A DNA stretch of 64,000 nt. Source: Actinomyces johnsonii. GTDB lineage: Bacteria; Actinomycetota; Actinomycetes; Actinomycetales; Actinomycetaceae. The notes beneath the pieces were generated by a model. That model did no database searches and was not told the DNA's origin. It saw nothing but the letters and a program-made list of their open reading frames with translations. The DNA lies in the NCBI RefSeq assembly GCF_006546835.1, contig NZ_VICB01000003.1, positions 434,001 through 498,000 of the forward strand, written 5' to 3'. The translations under genes were made by a program, and so were the position numbers. This document shows positions 20,993 through 30,124 of the stretch, one piece after another; the stretch's first letter is position 1; the number at the start of each line of letters is the position of its first letter.

Positions 20993-22602
20993 GCCCCTCA
21001 GCCACTGCCCCGATCGTCAACTGGGACGCCCTGACACCGGTGCTCTTCATCCTGGGCGCCGGCGTCCTGGGCGTCCTCGTGGAGGCCTTCATCGCCCGCC
21101 CCGCCCGCCTGGTCATCCAGACCGGGCTGAGTTTCCTGGCCATCCTGGCCTCAGGGGTCTCGCTCTTCCTGCGCTGGGGCGAGGTCAAGGCCGCCGGGGC
21201 CGCTGCCGCGGCCGAGCCCCAGTTCCAGCTGCCCGAGGGTTTCCTCCCGGGCGCTCGCATGTCGGCGGGCTTGACCGAGGACCCCTTCTCCATTGCCGCC
21301 CAGGGCATCCTCCTGGTCATCGGCCTGCTGGCCGTCCTGGTCATGGCCGACCGCACCGCGGTCAACGATGGCGCCTTCGCGGCCCAGGCCGCCGATCGGC
21401 CCGGCAGCGCCGAGGAGACCGAGTCCCTCCTGGCGGGGTGGACCACCACCGAGGTCTTCCCCCTGACCATGTTCTCCCTGGGGGGCATGATGCTCTTCGG
21501 AGCCAGCAGTGATCTCATCACGCTGTTCGTCGTCCTGGAGATGATCTCGCTGCCGTTGTACATTCTGGCGGCCACCGCCCGCCACCGCCGGCTGCTCAGC
21601 CAGGAGGCGGCACTGAAGTACTTCGTACTGGGCGCCTTCGCCTCCGCTTTCCTCCTCATGGGATCGGCCCTGCTCTACGGGGTGGCCGGTGCCGTTGACT
21701 ACCGGAGCATCGGCACTGCCGTGCGCACCGTACAGGGCCAGGACTGGCTCATTCTTGCCGGCCTCATACTGGTGATCGTCGGCCTGCTGTTCAAGGTCGC
21801 GGCCGTGCCCTTCCACGCCTGGAGCCCGGACGTCTACCAGGGCGCCCCCACCCCGGTCACCGGCTTCATGGCCGCCGGGGTCAAGGCCGCGGCCTTCCTG
21901 GCCCTCGTGCGCTTCTACTACGTCATCGCCGGGGCCTTGGGCTGGGACCTGGCACCGGCCCTGTGGGCGGTGGCGGCTCTGACCATGCTCGTGGGCACCG
22001 TCGTCGGCGTGGTGCAGCGCGATGTCAAGCGCATGCTCGCCTACTCCGCCATCGCCCACGCCGGCTTCATGCTCATCGGGATCCTGGCCTACTCCAAGGA
22101 GGCGATCTCCGCGCTTAGCTTCTACGCCCTGACCTACGGGGTTGCCACCGTGGGCGCCTTCGGCATCATCGCTCTGGTGCGTTCTAACCGGGGCGGCTCC
22201 GTGGGCGGGGAGGATGGCGACCTGGATGCCTTCAAGGGCCTGGGGCGACGCAGCCCCTGGGCCGCCGGTGCTATGACCGTCTTCCTGCTGTCCTTTGCGG
22301 GCGTGCCCCTGACGGCCGGCTTCATGGCCAAGTTCCGGCTTTTCGCCACCGGACTGAGCGGCAACGGGGTGCCCTTCGTGATCCTGGCGGTCGTCTGCTC
22401 GGCCGTGACCGCCTTCTTCTACATGCGGCTCATCGTCCTCATGTTCTTCCATGAGCCCGACGGCGAGCGCTCGGTGGTCGTGGCCAGCAACGGGCCGATC
22501 GCCCTGGCGGTCGGCGTTGCGGTCATGGCCACAATCGGCCTGGGGATTCTGCCGCAGGCTGCCTTCGACCTGTTCGACCGTACGGCTATGCTCCTTCCGT
22601 GA
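20989..22602 (+). CDS. nuoN: NADH-quinone oxidoreductase subunit N
   Basis: 537-residue antiporter-like subunit, 14 helices. Signature segments are FVVLEMISLPLYILAA, FKVAAVPFHAWSPDVYQGAPTPVTGFMA and FAGVPLTAGFMAKF. It closes the complex I set, and its stop overlaps the GTG of the polyprenyl synthase gene, so quinone-tail synthesis is co-translated with complex I. Confidence 0.96.
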   Translation: MSPSATAPIVNWDALTPVLFILGAGVLGVLVEAFIARPARLVIQTGLSFLAILASGVSLFLRWGEVKAAGAAAAAEPQFQLPEGFLPGARMSAGLTEDPFSIAAQGILLVIGLLAVLVMADRTAVNDGAFAAQAADRPGSAEETESLLAGWTTTEVFPLTMFSLGGMMLFGASSDLITLFVVLEMISLPLYILAATARHRRLLSQEAALKYFVLGAFASAFLLMGSALLYGVAGAVDYRSIGTAVRTVQGQDWLILAGLILVIVGLLFKVAAVPFHAWSPDVYQGAPTPVTGFMAAGVKAAAFLALVRFYYVIAGALGWDLAPALWAVAALTMLVGTVVGVVQRDVKRMLAYSAIAHAGFMLIGILAYSKEAISALSFYALTYGVATVGAFGIIALVRSNRGGSVGGEDGDLDAFKGLGRRSPWAAGAMTVFLLSFAGVPLTAGFMAKFRLFATGLSGNGVPFVILAVVCSAVTAFFYMRLIVLMFFHEPDGERSVVVASNGPIALAVGVAVMATIGLGILPQAAFDLFDRTAMLLP

Positions 22603-23705
22603 TCGGATCACTGCCGCTGAGCGCCCCCCAGCTGGAGACGCGCATCGTCCCCGCCCTCCAGGCCATCGAGGACCGCCTCATGGAGGTGGTTACCAGTGCC
22701 GACGAGACCATCAACCCGCCGACTTCGCACTTGGCCGAGGCCGGGGGCAAGCGCCTGCGCCCGGTCCTGGCCCTGCTGACCGCCCAGCTCGGAGAACCGT
22801 CCCTGGCGACGGGGGATCAGATCCGCGACGCGGGCGTGGCCGTGGAGCTGACCCACATCGCCACGCTCTACCACGACGACGTCATGGACGAGGCCCCGCT
22901 GCGCCGAGGCGCCCCGAGTGCCCAGACCGTGTGGGGCAACTCCGCCGCCATTCTCACCGGAGACGTCCTAGTCGCCCGCGCCTCCCAACTCGTAGCGGCC
23001 CTGGGACCCGAGGCCGTCATGGCCCACGCCAAGACCTTCGAGCGCCTGTGCATGGGCCAGCTCCACGAGACCCTGCCACGCCCGGCGGGCACCGACCCGG
23101 TGGACCACTACATCCAGGTCCTGGCCGACAAGACTGGCTCCCTCATCGCGGTGTCCGCCCGCTACGGGGCGATGCTCACCAATGCCGGGGCACGAACAGA
23201 ACAGATCGTGGAGGAGTTCGGAGAGAAGATCGGCGTAGCCTTCCAGCTCGCCGACGACGTCATTGACCTCATGAGCGACTCCGCCACCACCGGTAAAACC
23301 CCAGGAACCGATCTGCGCGAGGGCGTGGACACCATGCCGGTCCTGCTCCTGCGCAAGGCCCTAGCGGCCGGGGAGCTCGACGCCGCCGGCCAGGCCATTC
23401 TCTCGCGCCTGTCCAGCGGCGACCTGTCCGATGACGCCTTCCTGGCCGACGTCGTCACCCGCCTACGAGAGCATCCCGTCCTGGCCCGCACCCGCGAGAT
23501 GGCCATGGCGTGGGCCGCTGAAGCGATTGAGGGCCTGGGGGACCTGGAGGAGGCTGTCCTTGACGGCACCCGGCACCGCCTGGCCGAGGCCGGGATCGAG
23601 GGTGAGGCCGCCGCTGCGGCGCTGGCCGACGCGGGCGAGCGGGTGGTGCAGGTGCGTGCCGCCATGGAGGACTTCGCCCGCATCCTCGTGGACCGGGCCG
23701 CCTGA
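22599..23705 (+). CDS. Long-chain trans-polyprenyl diphosphate synthase
   Basis: 368-residue prenyltransferase building the menaquinone side chain from IPP and an allylic primer. Both aspartate-rich motifs are intact: DDVMD at 93-97 (first) and DDVID at 219-223 (second), with GGKRLRP and a GKTPGTDLREG segment between or after them. Product length (hepta- to decaprenyl) cannot be read from sequence by eye. It overlaps nuoN by 4 bp and is followed by an 8-bp stem hairpin, marking the end of the operon. Confidence 0.92.
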   Translation: MIGSLPLSAPQLETRIVPALQAIEDRLMEVVTSADETINPPTSHLAEAGGKRLRPVLALLTAQLGEPSLATGDQIRDAGVAVELTHIATLYHDDVMDEAPLRRGAPSAQTVWGNSAAILTGDVLVARASQLVAALGPEAVMAHAKTFERLCMGQLHETLPRPAGTDPVDHYIQVLADKTGSLIAVSARYGAMLTNAGARTEQIVEEFGEKIGVAFQLADDVIDLMSDSATTGKTPGTDLREGVDTMPVLLLRKALAAGELDAAGQAILSRLSSGDLSDDAFLADVVTRLREHPVLARTREMAMAWAAEAIEGLGDLEEAVLDGTRHRLAEAGIEGEAAAAALADAGERVVQVRAAMEDFARILVDRAA

Positions 23706-23744
23706 AGGGCCGGTCTGAGGACTGAAGAGGTCTCGCAACTACCC

Positions 23745-23774
23745 ACGGCTCCCCACGGAACGACGAGGAGCCGT
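23745..23774 (+). terminator. Hairpin after the nuo-polyprenyl synthase operon
   Basis: ACGGCTCC pairs perfectly with GGAGCCGT across a 14-nt loop, 40 bp after the synthase stop. There is no T-tract, so it is either a GC-type terminator or a transcript-stabilising hairpin. Confidence 0.5.
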
Positions 23775-23867
23775 TGGGGAGAGACGGATAGCTCCCCTGC
23801 GTGAGCGGTGGACCGCAGTGCATAGCGCGCCAGGCACGTGTTCCCGATGCGCCGAAAGGTCCCCGAC

Positions 23868-24145
23868 ATGCCGTCCTCTACGCCGCTGTCGACTAATGCC
23901 TGTGCCCGACTGACCCGTCGCAGTGTGCTGGCCCTGCCTGCACTGACCGGTGCAGGGGTGGTCCTGGCGAGTTGTGGTGTGCTGAAGAAGGGTGGCTCCG
24001 TCTCCTCTGATCGCCGTACTCGCCGATTCCGCCGCAGTCTCCAACGTGCCCACCCGCATGGGCGTCTGGCCGGAGAATATCGGCTGAAGAGAAAGACAGG
24101 GCCAAGGAGCTCCGCTCATATGGTTCCAAGCTCATGATCCTGTAG
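23868..24145 (+). pseudogene. Truncated, frameshifted Tat lipoprotein, inverted relative to the adjacent array
   Basis: From the ATG at 23868 the frame encodes a Tat/lipoprotein signal (LTRRSVLALPALTGAG then LASC as lipobox) and runs into unrelated sequence. A second frame then gives IAVLADSAAV...PTRMGVWPENIG, and a third EEKDRAKELRSYGSKLMIL before a stop. The middle piece ends in the same WP-x-N/G region found just after the linker of the four neighbouring leftward lipoproteins. I read this as the decayed 5' end of a fifth family member on the opposite strand, fused tail-first to the array; the last bases overlap the 3' end of the next gene. A short genuine lipoprotein is the alternative. 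Confidence 0.55.
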
Positions 24146-25655
24146 CGGTTGCTGTAGGTGTATCGGAGGGCGAAGCCGACTGAGAAGGGTATCCGATCCA
24201 TGCATCCGCAGGATAAAAAAGGTGATCAAGTGCGATTCCCCAGGATGATACGGCTATAGAACGGCATATAGTTGCAAGTGAGTAGCTGCCTATATCCTGA
24301 CCAGATGAAAGGGAGGACAACTGAAGAGTATCAGGAATCTTGTCGCCTTTACCTCCTTGCAGTAGTGATGTCGCCATATAAACGACGTCCCCAAAAGTGC
24401 AGGATGCGCCCGGGATCGATCGTTCGTCGGAGCTCCAGGATAAAAATGCAACAGGTGAACCGGGAGGACGTACAGAGAATACAGGCTCTTTGTAGTCGCC
24501 ATATAGAATTATATCATGCTGATCAACATAAATGAGATCCGACATTCCATAGTTTTCAGTTCTCTGCGAACCGCTGCTGATGATGACATCCTCGCCGGTG
24601 ACGATATTCTTTGCATGAAAAACACTCTGCTCGGAATCCTGAGTATTCCTATGGGAGTAAGATATGTCGTGATAATAGAGCCAGTTGTCCTTAACTAGTG
24701 CAGCGAGTTGATCATTATGAGACTCTGTTGTCCCGGTTGCGAGGTATACTATAGCCCTGTTCTCATCTGCATCTTCTGTGGTCAGTGCCTCCCCTATTGT
24801 GGTCATAGTTTGGTATCCGCCGGTGAGTGCCGTGCTCGCATCGAACTGAATGGAAAGATCTGCGGCGCTCAGACGGAATCCGAATCCTCTTGCGTCTGCG
24901 AAATCGCTGTTCTTGTTGCCGGCAATGAGTAGAGAGCTGTGGTCGGCGTTGAATGTGAGAGTGACCCGAAATGAAATGCCAGCGAGATAATCATTGTTAA
25001 CTCTTGTCGAGGCGACAATTGTATGATCGGAAAGCGAAACCTTGATGACGTCGATAGCGCAAACATTGGGAGAGAAGTCCTGCGAATCTCTCCGCTCTTC
25101 CCCCGACTTTCGGTCATGGTAAACGCCGGCCGTCAAATACGCGTAAGACTCGTCGAGAACTGCAGGGCCAACAATAATGCTGAGTTCTGGAACAGTCGCT
25201 GCCGCGGTTGTGGAGGAACTGCTGTCCGCTTTAGGAGTCGTCGAAGGAGCTGGCGAGGAAGCCACTGAACTGATATTCCAGTTCCCCTTGCTATCGGGTG
25301 TGAGCGCCCAAGTCGACGGACCGTTGAGATCGACGACGACGGGGCACCATCCATCTGCGACCGTGTCCACCAACTCGGAGACTTCGAGACCCCCACACAG
25401 ATGCCATTTATGTAGCGCGGTAATTGTCACTCGAGCATTACCCGTGTTGGGCCACAATGCTATATCGGAGAAGGAGGAAGGAGCGGCAGTGTCGTTCGGA
25501 GGCAATGGCCTAGGAATCGGTCCTGGAGTTGGCATCCGTGCGATCGACGGTGTCGGTCCGGGTTTCGGCTTCTTCTCGCAGGAACAGATAAACCCCCCTA
25601 AGGTGACGGCCGCAGAACTAACAAGAAAAGTGCGACGATGCATGCTGAAGTCCAT
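24132..25655 (-). CDS. Tat-type lipoprotein of unknown function, array copy A
   Basis: About 507 residues. The N-terminus MHRRTFLVSSAAVTLGGFICSC has a twin-arginine motif and a lipobox ending at cysteine, so export by Tat and lipid anchoring are predicted. A Pro/Thr linker follows, then a body with CPVVVDL, LDESYAYLTAGVYH, VIKVSLSDH, GFRLSAADLSIQFDA and a closing SSWGIALDHLFYPADAW. No domain of known function was recognised; evenly spaced beta-strand-like segments suggest a propeller-type fold, which is only a guess. It is closest to copy C (shared KPKPGP-x-PSIA linker, TWAL, VIKVSLSD). The alternative start at 25643 lies directly at the twin-arginine motif. Lower GC than flanks. Confidence 0.75.
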   Translation of the reverse strand: MDFSMHRRTFLVSSAAVTLGGFICSCEKKPKPGPTPSIARMPTPGPIPRPLPPNDTAAPSSFSDIALWPNTGNARVTITALHKWHLCGGLEVSELVDTVADGWCPVVVDLNGPSTWALTPDSKGNWNISSVASSPAPSTTPKADSSSSTTAAATVPELSIIVGPAVLDESYAYLTAGVYHDRKSGEERRDSQDFSPNVCAIDVIKVSLSDHTIVASTRVNNDYLAGISFRVTLTFNADHSSLLIAGNKNSDFADARGFGFRLSAADLSIQFDASTALTGGYQTMTTIGEALTTEDADENRAIVYLATGTTESHNDQLAALVKDNWLYYHDISYSHRNTQDSEQSVFHAKNIVTGEDVIISSGSQRTENYGMSDLIYVDQHDIILYGDYKEPVFSVRPPGSPVAFLSWSSDERSIPGASCTFGDVVYMATSLLQGGKGDKIPDTLQLSSLSSGQDIGSYSLATICRSIAVSSWGIALDHLFYPADAWIGYPSQSASPSDTPTATATGS

Positions 25656-25672
25656 TCTATAGGAGTTACCGC

Positions 25673-27118
25673 TTAGGAGGTGGGTGTCGGGCTGCTCGGG
25701 TTTGAAGGGGCTGTCGAAGTAGGAGCGGACGAGGCATCTTCAAGCCAGCTGGTAGCGGAATAAAAATAGTCAGCGACAACGAGCCCCCATGGTGTGATTG
25801 CCCCGTTATCGCCAGAATATGCCGTACCTTGCCGAGCATCAAAGATTGTTTTCCCGGAACTGATGGAAGTGATATCGAACCCACGACTCGACGTGCTACT
25901 AGAAGCGTTTGCTCCGTAAAAGGAGTAAAGAACATCTCCAAAGGTACACGCACCTTTGGGAACTTCATGATTAGTTCCATCCCATCTCAATGCAGCGCTC
26001 GCAGTTCCAGGCGTGCGTACCGCAATAACAGGTGAGTCATGCTGATCTTGCCATGTGATATTCGTCTGTTGTCCTGAGAAGATCCTGGGCCAACCTTTGA
26101 CTTCGTTCTCCCAATCTCCCTCTAAGGAAATCTCCTGCCCTGAGATGACATGTCTAGCTGTTCCGACTAAAGATTCCGAGGAGTTCTTGTAATAGTACCA
26201 GTCGTCCCTCACTATGATTGGCTGGATATCATCCGTACGCTCGTACTTGTTGTTGGTCAAGAATATGATGGCATTGTTTGTCTCCAAAGGCAAGGGGAAG
26301 GTCAAGGCCTGGCCGCAGGGAATGACGACGGAAATGTTCTGTTTGTCGAGAATCGAATGTGCGTCGAACTGGATCGACAGGTCTTCAGTGCTCAGACGAA
26401 GTGCTATGTAATCGGCTGCGGAATTTGTAGAATTATAAGTTGCGCTGCTGTCGCCTGTAAGGATGATGGAGGCCTGATTGTTGGTGAAAGAGAGTTTCAG
26501 GTCCGACATGCTATTCACCTGATAGTGTTCGCTAACCGTTTGAGAATTTTGAATCGACCCGTCCGACAGGCGAATTTTGAGGATGACGATTGGACAAGCG
26601 GTACTGTCAGAATAACTGTTGTTAATAGTGTCCTGTGTGCTGGGCGACGATAGCGTTAAGGCTCCGAGCGTGAGATAGGCGTATTCACTATCGAGAAGAG
26701 CTGGACCGACGAATATAGTAGTCAACGCAACCTTCGGGTCGTCGTCCGTATCGTCGCGGGCAACCATTTCCACTTTTCGGGTGATCCATACACCTTTCTG
26801 GTCCAGAAGAACTGCGTAGGTGGTGAGATTGCTGACGTCAACGACAACGGGACACCTGCCGTTGGTGAAGAGGGTGAGCGCTTCTTTGATCTCCGCTTCG
26901 GCGCACAGGTAGTGATCATGAACGGCCGTGATCGTTGTTCTGGCGTTTATTGTTGGCCAGGTGGGCGTATCTGTGAAGGCAGTTGGAATGGCGTCAGGCG
27001 TTGGGGGCGGCGTGGGTGTGGGGGTAGCGGACGTGTTGGGGCGGCTGTGTTGGCAAGCTACTGCGGTGGGTAGCAAGGTGACTGTTGCTGTGGCGGCTAT
27101 GAAAGTGCGGCGGCGCAT
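25673..27118 (-). CDS. Tat-type lipoprotein of unknown function, array copy B
   Basis: 481 residues from the ATG at 27118, chosen because AGAGGAGC lies 7 nt upstream and the protein then begins at MRRRTFIAATATVTLL with lipobox AVAC. Upstream in-frame codons to 27406 overlap the next gene and look untranslated. The body shares the array motifs: CPVVVDV, TTYAVLLD, VGPALLDSEYAYL, LKIRLSD, LRLSTEDLSIQFDAHS, CTFGDVLYSF and a terminal TPWGLVVADYFYSATSWLED. It is closest to copy D. A Thr/Pro/Ser-rich tail ends the protein. Copy A starts 17 bp after its stop. Function unknown. Confidence 0.75.
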   Translation of the reverse strand: MRRRTFIAATATVTLLPTAVACQHSRPNTSATPTPTPPPTPDAIPTAFTDTPTWPTINARTTITAVHDHYLCAEAEIKEALTLFTNGRCPVVVDVSNLTTYAVLLDQKGVWITRKVEMVARDDTDDDPKVALTTIFVGPALLDSEYAYLTLGALTLSSPSTQDTINNSYSDSTACPIVILKIRLSDGSIQNSQTVSEHYQVNSMSDLKLSFTNNQASIILTGDSSATYNSTNSAADYIALRLSTEDLSIQFDAHSILDKQNISVVIPCGQALTFPLPLETNNAIIFLTNNKYERTDDIQPIIVRDDWYYYKNSSESLVGTARHVISGQEISLEGDWENEVKGWPRIFSGQQTNITWQDQHDSPVIAVRTPGTASAALRWDGTNHEVPKGACTFGDVLYSFYGANASSSTSSRGFDITSISSGKTIFDARQGTAYSGDNGAITPWGLVVADYFYSATSWLEDASSAPTSTAPSNPSSPTPTS

Positions 27119-27165
27119 GGCTGCTCCTCTGCTGCGCTGGAACGGGAACCGGCTGCTGTCTATGG
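27119..27165 (-). repeat. Duplicated 5' leader of lipoprotein copy B
   Basis: The roughly 45 bp before the start of copy B, on the minus strand, match the leader of copy D (30125-30171), with an exact core AGCAGCCGGTTCCCGTTCC and the following CAGCGCAGCA. Both include the ribosome binding site. The 121-bp gap 27119-27239 also contains CCCATT-TCGG similarity further upstream, so promoter and leader were duplicated with the gene. Confidence 0.8.
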
Positions 27166-27239
27166 ATGTCGCCCGATAATGGGAATGGCAATGGGTAATG
27201 CTCCTCAAGGGAGTCTTCAGGCCTGGGGCTGAGCGTTGA

Positions 27240-28688
27240 CTACGAGGGGTGGCCGAACCATGCGTCCGCCGGGAAGAAGAAACCGTCGATAGCAATTCCC
27301 CAGGATGAGACCCCCATAGCGCTGCCCCACGTAGTGATAGGAATGTTGGCCACATCTTGGCCAGACGAAAGAGAAGAAACTTGAAGGTTGCCGACACTTT
27401 TACCATCCGGCGTGTTCGGTGGCGCCATGTAGATGAAGTTGCTGAAGGTGCATGCGGCGCCGGGAATTGTGTGCTCGTTAGAAGTCCAAGACAGAATAGG
27501 AGTGGCTGATCCCGGTTGACTGACAGTAAAGGCGGGCTGCTCTGACATGCCGTAGTAAATTATTTCATGCTGGCCGGTGTAGAGTGGATAAAAAACGTAT
27601 GCAGGGAGAATCTCTTGAGGGTGCTCATTAAGGAGAATGCTGTCCCCGGTGGTCGCATTCAGAACATGAAAAGTTCCTAACTTGGTAGCTTGTGGATTCT
27701 TGTAGGGGTGAGTCTTTTCGTTGTAGTACACCCAATTGTCTTCAACTAGCTCGACCTCAATATCTTGCCGAGTTTCGACTGTACCGTTCCTGAGATAGAC
27801 GATGGTCACGCTCCCGTCATCCTTTTCTGCGACCAATGCTTCTCCTTTTGCGTCAACGCTCTGGTAGGCTTCGGTAAGAATCGTGTTCGCGTCGAACTGA
27901 GTAGAGAGATCGTCTGAGCTTAGGCGAAGCCCGAAACCCTTTGCGCTGGAATCTCGAGGATTCTTGCTTCCTGCGACAAGCAAAGCGTTATGCTCGTCAT
28001 TGAAGGAGAAGGAAATGCTTTCGAAGAACAGGCTGCCGGTCACGTAGTTGTCGGTGATGCGCGCTGATGTGACAATGGCATGGTCAGAGAGTGAGACCTT
28101 GATGACGTCGACAGTGAAAATAGCGGAGCCTGATATAGAGTCCGCTGAAGGGTGACTGTTGTGGTAAACACCGACGACAAAATAGGCGTAGGACTCGTCA
28201 AGAATCGCAGGACCAACAAGAACATCGAGATCCGAGCTGGGAGGTGCGGTGGTAGCCGTTGAGGTGTTGCTGGCTTTTGGCTCCGGTGTTGAACTTGCTG
28301 AAAGATCAACGGCCACAATATTCCAATGTCGTTGATCGTCAGGGATAAGGGCCCATGTTGTTGGACCATGTAGATCAACGATGACCGGGCATGTGCCGCT
28401 GACGACGGTAGCCTGCATTTTTGGCATTCTGACACTGCCACATAAGTGCTGTTTGCGTAGTGCGGTAATCCTCGTACGTAGACCATTGACTCCGGGCCAT
28501 AGTGAAAGCTCTGAGAATGAAGAAGGTGCAGTAGAATCGTTTGGGGGTGATGGTCTTGGTATTGATCCTGGAGTCGGCATCGGTGCAATCGAAGGACTTG
28601 GTCCAGGTTTTGGTTTATCTGAGCAGGCGCTGATTACGCCCGTCATGCCGATGGTTGCTGTAGTGATTAAGAAAGAACGACGTTGCAT
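27240..28688 (-). CDS. Tat-type lipoprotein of unknown function, array copy C
   Basis: 482 residues from the ATG at 28688 (MQRRSFLITTATIGMTGVISAC: twin arginine and lipobox). A GTG at 28724 overlapping the stop of copy D would add 12 residues ahead of the same signal. The body has CPVIVDLHGPTTWALIPD, LVGPAILDESYAYFVVGVYH, VIKVSLSDHAIV, GFGLRLSSDDLSTQFDA, CTFSNFIYMA and SSWGIAIDGFFFPADAW. It pairs with copy A as the second gene of a two-gene unit. It ends without the Thr/Pro tail seen in A and B. Function unknown; predicted surface lipoprotein. Confidence 0.75.
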   Translation of the reverse strand: MQRRSFLITTATIGMTGVISACSDKPKPGPSPSIAPMPTPGSIPRPSPPNDSTAPSSFSELSLWPGVNGLRTRITALRKQHLCGSVRMPKMQATVVSGTCPVIVDLHGPTTWALIPDDQRHWNIVAVDLSASSTPEPKASNTSTATTAPPSSDLDVLVGPAILDESYAYFVVGVYHNSHPSADSISGSAIFTVDVIKVSLSDHAIVTSARITDNYVTGSLFFESISFSFNDEHNALLVAGSKNPRDSSAKGFGLRLSSDDLSTQFDANTILTEAYQSVDAKGEALVAEKDDGSVTIVYLRNGTVETRQDIEVELVEDNWVYYNEKTHPYKNPQATKLGTFHVLNATTGDSILLNEHPQEILPAYVFYPLYTGQHEIIYYGMSEQPAFTVSQPGSATPILSWTSNEHTIPGAACTFSNFIYMAPPNTPDGKSVGNLQVSSLSSGQDVANIPITTWGSAMGVSSWGIAIDGFFFPADAWFGHPS

Positions 28689-28720
28689 GGCGCGGCCTCG
28701 TCTTAATGTGTGCCGACTGT

Positions 28721-30124
28721 TCACGAGCTCGTTGGTGCGGCGGACTTAGAATCTGTCATCCACTCGGTCGTTGGATAGAAGAAACGACCGGTGCTGATTC
28801 CGTACGGTGTTACGAAACTGACGCATGCTTGTTGGAAGGGGGTGAACTGACGGTTATCGAGCTCTTCCCCGGTGTGTAGGTCGACGAGAGTGATCCTCCC
28901 GGACATGTAGCATGCATAGAGGACGTCTCCGTACACCTGGCCCGAGTTTGGAACCGCTCGCTCCGCCGAGTTCCAAGTGAGTGTCGGAGAGGTCGACCCC
29001 GGTGTGCGCACATCGATCTGATTATTCGTGCAGGTGATGATGTAGTCTCCGCTGGTTGCTGTATGTTGCATGTCACTGAGTTCATAAGGGAATCCGGTGA
29101 GAGTGAACTCCTCCCCGGTGTCAACATTGATCATGACAACTGTGCTTCCGGCGGTCGTATATCTTCTTGCATAGAGCCATTTTCTGCATACGTATTTGGG
29201 CGAGTCAGAGACCGTGTGTGAGGCTCCGTCAGTCAGGGTGACAACCGTTCCCGGTTCTGTTGAGCTGCTGTATTTGCTGGTGCATACGGCTTCCCCTCCT
29301 AAGTCGTTGAGATAGGCATACGTGAGTACGGAATGAGCGTCGAACTGAATGGACAGATCTGTTGCGGACAACCGCAAAGCCAGATAAGGGTCGCTGCCGG
29401 TCGTCAACATAAGAGCCGTCCCGTCCGCGGTAAAAAGGAGCCGTCCACTTGGGCTGTCCTGCAGAGCGAATGCACTCGTGGGGAAGCTGCTTGACAGTTG
29501 TACGCTGGCAGTCGCCTTGTAATCGGACAGTTGGATCTTGAGAAGAGACAACGGCATGTTTTCGTCTGACATATTGCTCGAACCGGTTACCCCATCTGTT
29601 TTGCCGACGACGATGTAGGCATGATTGTCGTCAAGAGTAGAAGGTCCGGTGGCCAGGTGGGCGACTGCTCCTACTTTGCTCGTTTCTGTGGCGTTGTTAG
29701 CCGGTGCCGTAGGCTTCACTTCGGCTGCGTGATATCCCCCGGAGACGCCGTCGGGCAGTATTGCGTAGGTTGTGGGACCGGTGAGGTCGACGATGACCGG
29801 GCACATACCGGTCACGTCAGTTTGGCCCGGTAGATAGTGGGCTCCGATCGCACCGATGAGATAACGACCGTGGACATGTAGGATCTGACATCCTTCGCCC
29901 AAGGTTTGATCCTGGTCGCTGATGACTCCCGGTGGGGGCCACAGCGGTTCCGCCCCGAAGACGATGGGGGTGGCTGTGGGGGTCGGTGGAGTGGGAGAAG
30001 CGGGAGCAGCGGCACTCGGGCTCGTGCTATTGGAGACGGTGCTCTTCGGATGTTTGGCTGAACAGCCGTAGAGCCCCGCGCCTGCGGCGGCGCCAAGGGT
30101 GGTGAGGAATGTGCGACGGCGCAT
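28721..30124 (-). CDS. Tat-type lipoprotein of unknown function, array copy D
   Basis: 467 residues from the ATG at 30124, with CAGGAGC upstream and MRRRTFLTTLGAAAGAGLYGC as Tat signal and lipobox. A Ser/Pro/Thr linker leads to LWPPPG, CPVIVDLTGPTTYAILPDG, LLKIQLSD, LRLSATDLSIQFDAHS, VYGDVLYACY and YGISTGRFFYPTTEWM. It is the most diverged copy: the first conserved cysteine lies in GEGCQILHVHG rather than in the LC motif of A-C. It is probably the first gene of the leftward unit. Function unknown. Confidence 0.75.
   Translation of the reverse strand: MRRRTFLTTLGAAAGAGLYGCSAKHPKSTVSNSTSPSAAAPASPTPPTPTATPIVFGAEPLWPPPGVISDQDQTLGEGCQILHVHGRYLIGAIGAHYLPGQTDVTGMCPVIVDLTGPTTYAILPDGVSGGYHAAEVKPTAPANNATETSKVGAVAHLATGPSTLDDNHAYIVVGKTDGVTGSSNMSDENMPLSLLKIQLSDYKATASVQLSSSFPTSAFALQDSPSGRLLFTADGTALMLTTGSDPYLALRLSATDLSIQFDAHSVLTYAYLNDLGGEAVCTSKYSSSTEPGTVVTLTDGASHTVSDSPKYVCRKWLYARRYTTAGSTVVMINVDTGEEFTLTGFPYELSDMQHTATSGDYIITCTNNQIDVRTPGSTSPTLTWNSAERAVPNSGQVYGDVLYACYMSGRITLVDLHTGEELDNRQFTPFQQACVSFVTPYGISTGRFFYPTTEWMTDSKSAAPTSS

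Noticed and set aside
24272-25662. Several plus-strand frames of 60-160 codons opposite lipoprotein copy A
   Set aside because: All lie antisense to a continuous gene with a signal peptide and family motifs; none has a recognisable domain or ribosome binding site.
27119-27406. An extended start for lipoprotein copy B at 27406
   Set aside because: It would overlap copy C by more than 160 bp and place 96 unrelated residues before an intact Tat signal; the ATG at 27118 has a good ribosome binding site.
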